Source of the DNA: Sandaracinaceae bacterium
Lineage (GTDB): Bacteria > Myxococcota_A > Polyangia > Polyangiales > JAFGIB01
NCBI GenBank assembly: GCA_017881055.1
Contig: JADGRF010000181.1
Span: forward strand, 1 to 39,292
Reading direction: 5' to 3'
Length of the DNA: 39,292 nucleotides
The notes under the pieces are model-generated. The model had not been told where the DNA came from. It worked only from the letters and a program-made list of their open reading frames with translations, and did not search any database. The position numbers and the translations under genes are program-made. This document shows, piece after piece, positions 1-7,351 of the stretch. Within the stretch, counting starts at the first letter, position 1. Each line of letters starts with the position of its first letter.

Positions 1-2
1 CG

Positions 3-917
3 TCGGCACTCGCCCTCGCGCTCGCCTGCGTCTTCATGCTTGCTCACGCCGCGGCCGCGCACGCTGAGGATCGCCCCGGCGATCCGCTCGCCTACGATCT
101 ACGCATCGGCCTTTACCCCGTGGCCTTCCAAGCGGGCGCGAGCCAGAGCTACTTCGGTTCCGCGATGCGCGCCGAATACCGCATCGTGCGCCGGCTCGAT
201 GCCGGGGCTTTTCTGCGCGTGCCACTCTGGAACGTGACGGGCGAGGGCGCGCACCACGGCTATGCGCTCGGCTTCAACCTCGCGATCCATTTCAGCGAAT
301 CGCTCGACGAGGAAGCGCTGCTGGGCACAGTCTATCCTGCGGATCCGCCGGCGATCAGTGGCCCCGGCTCGCGCGGCGCCGACACGGATCTCGATACGCC
401 ACTCAGCACGCGCTTGGGCGGTCCCCCGATGGGCGGCGGCGATCACGCCGACGACGGCGTCGCGCTCATGTACAGCGTGCACTCGCTGCGCGTCGGCTTT
501 TCCTACGTGCGCACGATCGAGCCCGCACGCGACGCCGACCCCACCGCCATCTACCTCGACAGCTCGCTCCCGCTCGCACATCTAGGCTACGGCTGGGGCA
601 CGCACTGGAACCTGCCCGCCTCGGTCACCGGCAAGCGCGAGCTTGGCTACCGCCGCTTCTACTTAGACGCGCTCGCCACGCTGCCCTCGCTCGTGAAGGA
701 GCGACCGCTCTTCAGCGTGCCCGACACCGGCCACCCCGGCATCTTCCCGCTCGGCGCGCGCGTAGGCATGGAAGGCTCGATCGACGCGCTCTTGCAAAAG
801 GCACCCGGCGTCGGCTTCGCCTACAGCATCGAGCTCGGTGCGCTGCCTGCGCGCAACACCGTCGAGGGCTACCTGTTCGTGGGCCTGGGCATCGCGCTGG
901 ACTTTGCTACGCGCTGA
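3..917 (+). CDS. Exported protein of unknown function, 5' end outside the window
   Basis: The frame is open from the first complete codon at position 3, so the true start is probably upstream. The first visible residues (SALALALACVFMLAHAAAAHA, then ED) form the hydrophobic core and AxA-type cleavage site of a signal peptide, so starting at the ATG at 36 would cut the signal sequence in half. The mature part, about 280 residues, has no family I recognise. It is rich in alternating hydrophobic and aromatic/Gly stretches and ends in VGLGIALDFATR, which would suit a small outer-membrane or periplasmic beta-rich protein; that is inference only. The ppnP start follows after 16 nt, so co-transcription is likely. 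Confidence 0.7.
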   Translation, partial: SALALALACVFMLAHAAAAHAEDRPGDPLAYDLRIGLYPVAFQAGASQSYFGSAMRAEYRIVRRLDAGAFLRVPLWNVTGEGAHHGYALGFNLAIHFSESLDEEALLGTVYPADPPAISGPGSRGADTDLDTPLSTRLGGPPMGGGDHADDGVALMYSVHSLRVGFSYVRTIEPARDADPTAIYLDSSLPLAHLGYGWGTHWNLPASVTGKRELGYRRFYLDALATLPSLVKERPLFSVPDTGHPGIFPLGARVGMEGSIDALLQKAPGVGFAYSIELGALPARNTVEGYLFVGLGIALDFATR

Positions 918-933
918 CGTAAAGTCCCGCGCC

Positions 934-1215
934 ATGTTGAAGCACAACAGTTACTTCGAAGGCAAAGTGCAGAGCGTCGGCTTCGAGCGCAACGGTCGCA
1001 AGCTGACCGCGGGCGTGATCGACGTTGGCGAGTTCCACTTCAACACCGACGCCGCCGAGCGCATGACCGTGACCAGCGGCGAGCTCTTGATTCGGCTCGC
1101 AGGCAAGAGCGAGTGGCGCAGCTATCCGGCCGGCACCGCGTTCGAAGTGGCTGCGAAGAGCGGGTTCGACGTGAAGGCCGAAGGTCCGAGCGCGTACCTC
1201 TGCGAATTCCTTTGA
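934..1215 (+). CDS. ppnP: Pyrimidine/purine nucleoside phosphorylase PpnP (DUF1255/YaiE)
   Basis: The product is 93 residues, matching the usual size (about 94) of this one-domain cupin family. It starts MLKHNSYFEGKVQSVGF, the typical family opening, and contains GVIDVGEFHFNT, MTVTSGEL and the C-terminal YLCEF. Family members cleave nucleosides with phosphate to give a free base and ribose-1-phosphate (nucleotide salvage, cytosol). The ATG at 934 is chosen because the family begins there; an in-frame upstream ATG at 838 would add unrelated sequence overlapping the preceding gene. Tail-to-tail with the response-regulator gene at 1258. Confidence 0.92.
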   Translation: MLKHNSYFEGKVQSVGFERNGRKLTAGVIDVGEFHFNTDAAERMTVTSGELLIRLAGKSEWRSYPAGTAFEVAAKSGFDVKAEGPSAYLCEFL

Positions 1216-1234
1216 TCGCAGTGAGCGCGGCGAC

Positions 1235-1267
1235 GTTAGGTGAGCGCTAGGTGAGCGTTAGGCGTGC
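1235..1267. repeat. Three tandem 11-bp units between convergent genes
   Basis: Three consecutive 11-mers read gttaggtgagc, gctaggtgagc and gttaggcgtgc. The third runs over the minus-strand stop codon (TTA at 1258-1260) of the REC-REC-Hpt gene. It lies between converging genes and no T-run follows, so it does not look like a terminator. Probably a small slippage repeat. Confidence 0.5.
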
Positions 1268-2403
1268 GCGTTCTTTGCCGCACGCGCCGCCACGATTCCG
1301 TCCAGCTCGTTGCGCAGGCGCAGGATCGCGCGCGCGATCGTCTGCGCGTCGCTGACCTTGCCTGCGTCCTCGAGCTGGCCGCCGATCTCGGTCAGTTTCG
1401 GAAACCCGTAGCTGCCGCCGGAGCCACGTAGGTTGTGCCCGATGCGCGTGATCTCCCCGAAGCCGCGGTTTTCGAGCGCCGCCTGCAGCAACGCCAGGTC
1501 CTTCGCGCGGTTGTCGAGGAACGCCGGCAAGAGAGCTTCGGCGGCGTCGTCGAGCGCATCGTCGTCGTGAGCGGGCGGCGCTGCGGCATGGACGGGCGTT
1601 GGCGCGGAGGCGGCGCGCTTCGGCGCTGCGGCGCGCGCGACGTCGGCCGCAGCTGCCAGCGCTTTTTCTCGATTGGCTTCGATCAGTGTATGCAGCGTGG
1701 CTTTGGTGAGCGGCTTCGCCGCATAATCGGTGCAGCCCGCATTCAGACAACGCTGGCGCTCCTTTTCTCCCGCGTGTGCGGTGACGGCGACGATCGGCAG
1801 CGTCTTGCCGTCGGGCAACGCACGAAACAGCCGCGCGGCCGCATAGCCGTCGATGCCCGGCATCGTCATGTCGAGCAGCACCAGATCCACTCGCTGCGTA
1901 CGCACGGACGCGAGCGCGGCGCCCGCCCGTGCCGCCTCGACCGCCCGCGTGTCGGGAATGTCGTCGAGCCAGCTCGCCACCAGCTTGCGACTCGGCTCGT
2001 CGTCGTCGACCACGAGCACGGTGAAGCGATCGTCCACCCAGCCGTGCACGGCCTCCAGTAGCTCCTTGCTGCGAATGGGCTTCGCCAGAAACGCGTTCAT
2101 GCCCGCCTCGATCGAGCGCGCCCGCGTCGCCGGGTTGTCCTGCGCAGTGAGCGCGATGATCGGCGTGGGCTCCCGATGGTGTTCCCGTTCCAGCTGACGA
2201 ACAGCGCGAGCCGCCACCACACCGTCCATACGCGGCATCTCGATGTCGGTGACGATCAAGTCGTAGCGATAGCTCGCCACCGCGACCAGCGCCGCCGCCC
2301 CATCTTCCGCATCGTCGACCTGGTAACCCCCGGACCGCAGGACCTGCGTAACAAACCGGCGCGTATCCGGGTTGTCTTCGACGACCAGCACACGTAGCCC
2401 CAT
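1258..2403 (-). CDS. Phosphorelay protein with two receiver domains and an Hpt domain
   Basis: 381 residues. REC1 (about 4-122) has the acidic pocket VVEDN, phospho-acceptor D53 in VTDIEMP and conserved K108. REC2 (about 128-243) has VVDDDEPS, phospho-acceptor D178 in LLDMTMPGIDG and K230. After an Ala/Pro linker, residues about 285-375 form an Hpt domain with phospho-histidine H323 in IGHNLRGSGGSYGF. There is no DNA-binding or enzymatic output domain, so it is best read as a cytosolic phosphorelay intermediate whose kinase is elsewhere. Its Hpt resembles that of the protein at 13689-14582. The ATG at 2403 lies only 7 nt after a -10-like element, so the transcript may be leaderless. No membrane segment. 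Confidence 0.9.
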   Translation of the reverse strand: MGLRVLVVEDNPDTRRFVTQVLRSGGYQVDDAEDGAAALVAVASYRYDLIVTDIEMPRMDGVVAARAVRQLEREHHREPTPIIALTAQDNPATRARSIEAGMNAFLAKPIRSKELLEAVHGWVDDRFTVLVVDDDEPSRKLVASWLDDIPDTRAVEAARAGAALASVRTQRVDLVLLDMTMPGIDGYAAARLFRALPDGKTLPIVAVTAHAGEKERQRCLNAGCTDYAAKPLTKATLHTLIEANREKALAAAADVARAAAPKRAASAPTPVHAAAPPAHDDDALDDAAEALLPAFLDNRAKDLALLQAALENRGFGEITRIGHNLRGSGGSYGFPKLTEIGGQLEDAGKVSDAQTIARAILRLRNELDGIVAARAAKNAHA

Positions 2404-2410
2404 GCGGTAC

Positions 2411-2420
2411 AGGATACCTA
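2411..2420 (-). promoter_or_regulatory. Putative -10 element TAGGTATCCT for the REC-REC-Hpt gene
   Basis: On the minus strand TTTTAGGTATCCTG ends 7 nt before the ATG at 2403. A near-identical element (TTCTAGGTATCATG) lies upstream of the DUF1684 gene at 36205-36214. If TATCCT is the -10, transcription would start at or next to the start codon. No good -35 hexamer is visible. Assigned by motif similarity only. Confidence 0.3.
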
Positions 2421-2525
2421 AAAGGGAACTGCGGATCCGCTTTCAGGAGCGGCTTCGCCGGTCTCGCTTCTTGGGATCGCTGCGCGTGAGTACGTGTGGG
2501 GTGGCAGCTTACCGGCTCGGATGGG

Positions 2526-3968
2526 TCAGCGCATTTGGCGGAGCGACAGTGCGCCCACGTACGAAAAGCCGACCAGGAACAGCACGAGGAACGGGATGTT
2601 GATCCAGGAGCCGGTGATTACGGCCATGGCGATCGTGATGGCGAAGTACACGCCGAAGGCCAGCTCGATGTAGGTGCCGATGGCGGTGCCGGCTTTGTAC
2701 TTCTTCTGGACCCAGCCTTCGGTGCTCAGCTTGATGCCGTGCTTGGGCGTGCGCACGAACTCGGACTGCATGCCGAACAGGCCTTCGAGCACGGCGCGCG
2801 CGTTGTTGATCGACAGGCCGATCGACAGCGCCATCATCAGCGGCAAGCGCTTCACGGCGTCCGACAGGTTGCCGTACAGCGCGCGGTGCGTGGTCAAGTA
2901 GAACACGATGATAGACAGGCACGTGCTGGCGAACAGCGGCACGTCCAAGAGCAACAGCGCCGGGTTATTGATGCGCTGACGCATCAGCATGTTCGGCAGC
3001 TGGAGCATGGCCAGCATGACCAGGAACAGGTAGGCGAAGTTGTTCGTCAGGTGGAACAAGCACTCAATCTTGACCTTGAGCGGGATGTTCGCCTTCAGCA
3101 CCACGCCGATCAGCTTGCGCGTGGTCTGCGCGGAGCCCTTGGCCCAGCGGAACTGCTGACCCTTGAACGAGTTCATCTCGCAGGGGATCTCGGCCGGGGC
3201 GATCGCCGTCGGTACATACACGAATTCCCAGCCGCGCAGCTGCGCGCGGAACGACAGGTCCATGTCCTCGGTCAGCGTGTCGTGCTGCCAGCCGCCCGCA
3301 TCGATGATCGTGGACCTGCGCCAAATGCCGGCAGTTCCGTTGAAATTGAAGAAGCGGCCCGAGCGGTTGCGCGCGATGTGCTCGATCACGAAGTGACCGT
3401 CGAGCATCATCGACTGCACGCGCGTGAGCACGGAGTAGTCGCGGTTGAGATGCCCCCAGCGCGCCTGCACCATGCCGACCTTCGGGTTGGTGAAGTGGTG
3501 GACCAGATCCTTGATGATGCTGGGCGTCGGCACGAAGTCGGCGTCGAACACCAGCACGAAGTCGCCCTTGGCGTCGCGCAGGCCTTCTTCGAGCGCGCCG
3601 GCTTTGTAGCCGTTGCGGTTCTCGCGGTGCCGGTAGCTGACGTCGAAGCCGCGCGCGCGCAGCTCGTCGGCCTTGCGGCTGGCGATCTCGATCGTCTCGT
3701 CCGTGGAGTCGTCGAGCACTTGAATCTCGAGCTTGTCCTTCGGGTAGTCGATGTTGGCGATGCCCTCCAGCAGCCGCTCGGCCACGTACATCTCGTTGAA
3801 CATCGGCAGCTGCACCGTCACGCACGGCAGCTCATCCCAGAGCTTCGGCGGCACGGGCGCGTCCTTGCGGTGCTTCCAGTAGAGGAAGAGCAAGTGGCTG
3901 CGGTGGAACCCGTAGAGACCCAGAATCGAGAGCACGAGCAAGTACAGAGCAATTACGAAGACATCCAT
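2526..3968 (-). CDS. Membrane glycosyltransferase family 2, cellulose synthase-like
   Basis: 480 residues from the ATG at 3968 (a GTG at 3980 would add four residues). An N-terminal membrane helix (about 2-20) precedes a GT2 catalytic domain with PMFNE, D86-D87 in VLDDSTDET, the DxD motif D142-A-D144, the TED motif (T233-E234-D235, general base) and the Q(Q)xRW motif QQFRW at 271-275. Several membrane helices follow (about 305-480). These are the hallmarks of processive inner-membrane polysaccharide synthases, and the layout resembles plant CslA/CslC and their bacterial relatives. It probably polymerises a beta-linked glycan from a nucleotide sugar; donor and product cannot be read from sequence. 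No PilZ domain and no bcsB-like partner is next to it. Confidence 0.88.
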   Translation of the reverse strand: MDVFVIALYLLVLSILGLYGFHRSHLLFLYWKHRKDAPVPPKLWDELPCVTVQLPMFNEMYVAERLLEGIANIDYPKDKLEIQVLDDSTDETIEIASRKADELRARGFDVSYRHRENRNGYKAGALEEGLRDAKGDFVLVFDADFVPTPSIIKDLVHHFTNPKVGMVQARWGHLNRDYSVLTRVQSMMLDGHFVIEHIARNRSGRFFNFNGTAGIWRRSTIIDAGGWQHDTLTEDMDLSFRAQLRGWEFVYVPTAIAPAEIPCEMNSFKGQQFRWAKGSAQTTRKLIGVVLKANIPLKVKIECLFHLTNNFAYLFLVMLAMLQLPNMLMRQRINNPALLLLDVPLFASTCLSIIVFYLTTHRALYGNLSDAVKRLPLMMALSIGLSINNARAVLEGLFGMQSEFVRTPKHGIKLSTEGWVQKKYKAGTAIGTYIELAFGVYFAITIAMAVITGSWINIPFLVLFLVGFSYVGALSLRQMR

Positions 3969-4050
3969 GGACACGTGCACAGGACCTCGGCAGCGGTCGG
4001 GGAGGGATACGCCCGACGCTGGCGAAACCTAAGCAAAGGCGCGCCATCGA

Positions 4051-4140
4051 ATTGTCACCAAAATGTAAATACTTGTAGTGAAGAGTACCCGAGGGTAGGG
4101 GTAGAGAATGTGTAAGTGATTGAATTTACTTGTTTTTCAT
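4051..4140 (-). promoter_or_regulatory. AT-rich upstream region of the glycosyltransferase gene
   Basis: The 203 nt between the glycosyltransferase start and the beta-propeller remnant contain an island clearly richer in A and T than its surroundings, with a small inverted repeat (GTAAGT at 4112-4117 and ATTTAC at 4124-4129). It is the only place for the promoter of the minus-strand glycosyltransferase gene. No confident -35/-10 pair can be named. The T-run at 4133-4137 is on the wrong strand to terminate either neighbouring gene. Confidence 0.35.
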
Positions 4141-4171
4141 TCGGCGCGCGTCGCCGCCCCGAGTGGCCGAG

Positions 4172-4906
4172 CTACTTCGCCAGCAGGTTGTACGTGTTGG
4201 AACCGAACCGGTAGATGCCGTACGGGCCCGCGGCGAAGATCAAGTCGCTGCCGTCGAGCAGCATCGTGGACCCGTAGCCGGTGGTCGGGAAGTACGCCTG
4301 CGCGTGCGGGTTGCTCGCGTCCTCGGTGTTCACGATCAGCACGCCGCCCGAGACCGAGAACACAGCGCGACCGGCCTTGGCGGTCATGAACGTGGCCCAC
4401 GAGTCGATCTCGGTCTCGCCGGCCGAGCTCAAGGTGGTTTGGTCGAGCAGGGTCAGCTTGTTGACCGGGCTCTGCGACGAGTTGCCGCTGTAGTAGTTCC
4501 AGATGCCGTCGTGGCTGACCAAGATGTGGCCCGCGCCGTCCAGCTGCAGCGCGTTGACCACGCGCTTCTCGAACAGGTGCTGCGCCTTGAGGTGCGCGAG
4601 CCCGCTCGCCATGGTCAAGCGCGCGACCATGGTCTCGGTCTGCGTGTCGTCCCAGACCAGATCGCGCGTGTAGATCGTGTCGCTGTCCGCGGCGATCACG
4701 TCGCCGGGTACGTTGACCCCGGTGGCGGCTTTCGGCGCAGCGGGGTCGCTCACGTCGATCGCGTGAAAGTAGTGCTTCACAAACGGACGCGGGTCCTTGT
4801 TCACCACCACGGGCGTCTGGTAGCTGAAGTACACCTTGTCATCTGCAACGATCACCGAGGTGCCTTCTTCGGTCGTCGGGAACGTGACCGGGTTACAGAC
4901 GTGGAA
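4172..4906 (-). pseudogene. 5'-truncated remnant of a beta-propeller protein gene
   Basis: About 245 codons of clean protein-like sequence, from FHVCNPVTFPTTEEG to the terminal RFGSNTYNLLAK and its stop. Repeats such as YFHAIDVSDPAAPKAA, VNALQLDGAGHILVS and GGVLIVNTEDASNPHAQAYF look like beta-propeller blades of secreted propeller or LVIVD-type proteins. No start codon, ribosome site or signal peptide lies at its 5' end. Upstream the frame runs on antisense to the neighbouring SGNH-like gene and loses all protein character. The fragment begins 18 nt downstream of that gene's stop codon and has no internal stop, so the truncation seems recent. It could still be translated by read-through as a cytosolic fragment, but I consider it dead. 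Confidence 0.65.
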
Positions 4907-4923
4907 CGGCCTGCAACGGTGTG

Positions 4924-5763
4924 TCAGAGCGTGCCAACGGATCCCCGTGCCCGCAGCGCCGCGGCCACGAAGCGGACCAGCTCGCGTGCGGCGACGTTCT
5001 GACCGAGCTCGTTCAAGTGCCCGCCGTCGTCGGTGTACGCCGGGACCAAGCTGTAATACGTGCCGCCCGTCGCCGTGCTGAAGCTCTCGCGCGATCCGTC
5101 CGGTCGCGTCGACTCGACCCGTGCCAGATCGAAGATCGGGTCGCTGGAGAAGCTGCGCAGCAGGCGCTCGTTCCACTGGCAGCGCTTCACGTTCGCCGCG
5201 TCTTCCCAGACTTGTCGACCGAGTACGCGCAGCACCCGTGATCGCAGATCGGAAGGCCTGCGTGTGAGCGGAGTAGTCACGTGCGCGAAGGTGATCTCGG
5301 GATGCTCGCGCTTCAGGGCCGACAGCGTCGGCTGGTACTCGGCGAAGAGCGCGCCGACGTCGGTGTTCGGGTCGAAGTCGACGAAGCACAGCTTCAAGAA
5401 TGCGAGCGCCGGCTTGGCATCGGGGTGCGCATGCAGCGTGTCGGCGAAGAACACGAGCTTGCTCGCGGGCGCGCCATTTTGACCGCCCGAGAGGTCGATG
5501 ATGCCGGGCGCTGTGCTTCGATCGGCGTCATCGATCGAGAGCAGCGGGATCGCGACACCACCGTGTTCGCGCGCGAGGCGCTGCAGACCGGTCAGCAGGT
5601 TGTGCCCCACGGACTGGTGCGAAAAGAGCACGCGCGAGCTGCGCAGCAGCGCGAGCTCGGAGGCCAGCGCGGGGTCGGCAGGCATGGCAGCTGAAACAGT
5701 TTCTGCCCCGGTCCGGGCGCAGGCGCTCGCAGTCACGAGCAGAAGAACTGCCAAGATGCGCAT
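4924..5763 (-). CDS. Putative SGNH-hydrolase-like lipoprotein
   Basis: 279 residues from the ATG at 5763, chosen because MRILAVLLLVTASAC is a lipoprotein signal with the Cys at residue 15. The mature protein opens with VLFSHQSVGHNLL (Ser near residue 48) and has DDGGHLNELGQ near the C terminus, a Ser plus late Asp/His pattern compatible with SGNH/GDSL-type hydrolases. The family call is tentative because the classical GDSL blocks are not exact. The substrate is unknown; acyl or carbohydrate esters would fit the fold. It lies 68 nt downstream of gltX on the same strand, and its stop abuts the beta-propeller remnant. Confidence 0.6.
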   Translation of the reverse strand: MRILAVLLLVTASACARTGAETVSAAMPADPALASELALLRSSRVLFSHQSVGHNLLTGLQRLAREHGGVAIPLLSIDDADRSTAPGIIDLSGGQNGAPASKLVFFADTLHAHPDAKPALAFLKLCFVDFDPNTDVGALFAEYQPTLSALKREHPEITFAHVTTPLTRRPSDLRSRVLRVLGRQVWEDAANVKRCQWNERLLRSFSSDPIFDLARVESTRPDGSRESFSTATGGTYYSLVPAYTDDGGHLNELGQNVAARELVRFVAAALRARGSVGTL

Positions 5764-5831
5764 GGGTGCTCTCGTCGTCCGAGCCCCACACGTACGCACG
5801 GTCGTCGCGCCCTGCCAGGGGTACCTGCCTG

Positions 5832-7268
5832 CTAGGCCCGCAGCCTGCGCAGGCTGCGCTCGCGGCCCAGCACTTCCATCACTTCGAACAGGCCCGGGCT
5901 GGCCGCGCGGCCCGTCAAGGCTACGCGAGCCGGCTGGGCGACGGTCTTCAGCTCGAGGCCTTTCGCCTCCAGCCAGGCCTTCACCGCCGCCTCGAGCGCC
6001 TCGCGCGCAAACGGTGTCACGTTCTCGATCACGGTCGCCAGATCGGTTAGCTGCACACGCGCCTCGGCGGTGAGCAGCTTCGCCTTTGCCTTCTCGTCGA
6101 ATACGGGGGGCTCGCGGAAGAAGTAGTCGAGCGCGTCAGCGGCATCGATGAAGGTGGTGGCCCGCGGGGCGACGAGCGGCGCTGCAGCTATCAGCTGCGG
6201 GTCGCTGCCGGCGACCGTGAGCCCGCGCTTCAGAAGGAACGGCGCCACCTCGGACGCGAGCGTCTCGGGCGGCAGCATGCGCAGCTGGTTCGCTTGCACG
6301 TACTGGAACTTCTTGATGTCGAAGCGCGCGCCGGTCTCGCCCACGTGCTCCCAGTTGAACTTCTCGATCAGCTCGGCGCGCGTGAAGATCTCCTGATCGC
6401 CGTGCGACCAGCCGAGGCGCGCGAGATAGTTGAGCACGCCGTCGGGCAGGTAGCCCTGCTCTTTGTAGTCCATCACGGACACCGCGGCGTGGCGCTTGCT
6501 CAGCTTCTCGCCGCTCGGCGCGAGGATCATCGGCAGGTGTGCGAAGTCGGGCAGGGGCACGCCGAGCGCTTGGTAGATCAGGATCTGCTGCGGCGTGTTG
6601 ATCACGTGATCGTCGCCGCGCGCCACGAGCGTGATGCCCATGGTGATGTCGTCGACGGCGGCGCCCAAGTTGTAGAGCGGGATGCCGTCACCGCGCATGA
6701 GCACGGCGTCCTGCAGGCTCTCGTTCTGCATCTCGATCCGGCCTTTGATCCGATCGACCCACGAGGTTGCACCGCTGCGTGGCACCTTCAAGCGAATGAC
6801 GTGCTTGAGATCCGGCTGGTCGGTGCGCTCGCGGCACGTGCCGGGGTAGCGAAAGCCCTGCTCGTTGCCGGTCTTCTGCTTGTGCTCGGCGCGCGCGCGA
6901 TCGAGGTCTTCCTTGGTGCAGTAGCAGCGGTACGCGGCGCCCTTGCCGATCAAGCGCGCGACGTAGTCGTTGTAGACGGGCAGGCGTTCGGTCTGGAAGT
7001 AGGGACCGCTCTTGCCTCGCGATGCGCAGCCGCCGGCGCTCGATTCTACCGGACCTTCGTCCCAGTCCAGGCCGAGCCAGGTCAGCGAGTCGAAGATCGC
7101 GCGTACGCTCTGCTCGGTGCTGCGCTCGCGGTCGGTGTCCTCGATGCGCAGGATGAGCTTGCCGCCGAGCTTTCGCGCCCAGAGCCAGTTGTACAGGGCC
7201 GTGCGTGCTCCACCGATGTGCAAATACCCCGTCGGTGAAGGCGCAAAACGTACGCGGACTTCGGTCAT
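5832..7268 (-). CDS. gltX: Glutamyl-tRNA synthetase
   Basis: 478 residues (E. coli GltX has 471). It charges tRNA-Glu with glutamate using ATP in the cytosol. Class I signatures are present: RFAPSPTGYLHIGG with the HIGH-type motif at 17-20 and KLSKRH at 255-260 (KMSKS-type). A zinc-site pattern like that of E. coli GluRS is visible as C115-x-C117, Y141 and C145. The ATG at 7268 is used because the family begins M-x-x-VRVRFAPSPTG. It is divergent from the M16 peptidase genes across an 83-nt gap. A slightly long loop rich in Gly/Ser/Cys (about 74-87) precedes GPYFQTER. Whether it also charges tRNA-Gln cannot be told here. Confidence 0.96.
   Translation of the reverse strand: MTEVRVRFAPSPTGYLHIGGARTALYNWLWARKLGGKLILRIEDTDRERSTEQSVRAIFDSLTWLGLDWDEGPVESSAGGCASRGKSGPYFQTERLPVYNDYVARLIGKGAAYRCYCTKEDLDRARAEHKQKTGNEQGFRYPGTCRERTDQPDLKHVIRLKVPRSGATSWVDRIKGRIEMQNESLQDAVLMRGDGIPLYNLGAAVDDITMGITLVARGDDHVINTPQQILIYQALGVPLPDFAHLPMILAPSGEKLSKRHAAVSVMDYKEQGYLPDGVLNYLARLGWSHGDQEIFTRAELIEKFNWEHVGETGARFDIKKFQYVQANQLRMLPPETLASEVAPFLLKRGLTVAGSDPQLIAAAPLVAPRATTFIDAADALDYFFREPPVFDEKAKAKLLTAEARVQLTDLATVIENVTPFAREALEAAVKAWLEAKGLELKTVAQPARVALTGRAASPGLFEVMEVLGRERSLRRLRA
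5839..5858. repeat. 20-bp perfect palindrome in the last codons of gltX
   Basis: The sequence cgcagcctgcgcaggctgcg is its own reverse complement and encodes part of the terminal RSLRRLRA of GltX, ending a few bases before the stop. It could fold as a stem at the 3' end of the gltX message, but no T-run follows on the minus strand, so it is not a standard terminator. Confidence 0.45.
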
Positions 7269-7270
7269 GC

Positions 7271-7303
7271 GCAGGCGGTTATCACTACTTGGGCCCCGCC
7301 TGC
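7271..7303. promoter_or_regulatory. Inverted repeat in the gltX / M16 divergent region
   Basis: GCAGGCGG (7271-7278) and CCGCCTGC (7296-7303) form a perfect 8-bp inverted repeat with a 17-nt spacer, immediately upstream of the gltX ATG. It would sit in the gltX leader or act as an operator for either divergent gene. A second self-complementary run, CCCCCTTGGGGG, lies at 7318-7329. Function not known. Confidence 0.35.
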
Positions 7304-7351
7304 AACGATGCTTGACTCCCCCTTGGGGGCAGATCACGCTGCGGGCACTTC

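Noticed and set aside
2496..4115. Plus-strand frame of about 540 codons opposite the glycosyltransferase gene
   Set aside because: The minus-strand gene has complete GT2 motifs; the plus-strand translation is antisense noise rich in His, Gln and Arg.
4112..4137. Small hairpin followed by TTGTTTTT that looks like a terminator
   Set aside because: The T-run is on the plus strand, where no gene leads into it; both neighbours are on the minus strand.
4907..5389. Extension of the beta-propeller frame upstream into the SGNH-like gene region
   Set aside because: Upstream of about 4906 the residues become Arg-rich without blade pattern, and the DNA codes in another frame for the SGNH-like lipoprotein.
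6294..7238. Plus-strand frame opposite gltX
   Set aside because: gltX on the minus strand has all synthetase motifs; the opposite frame shows no family features.
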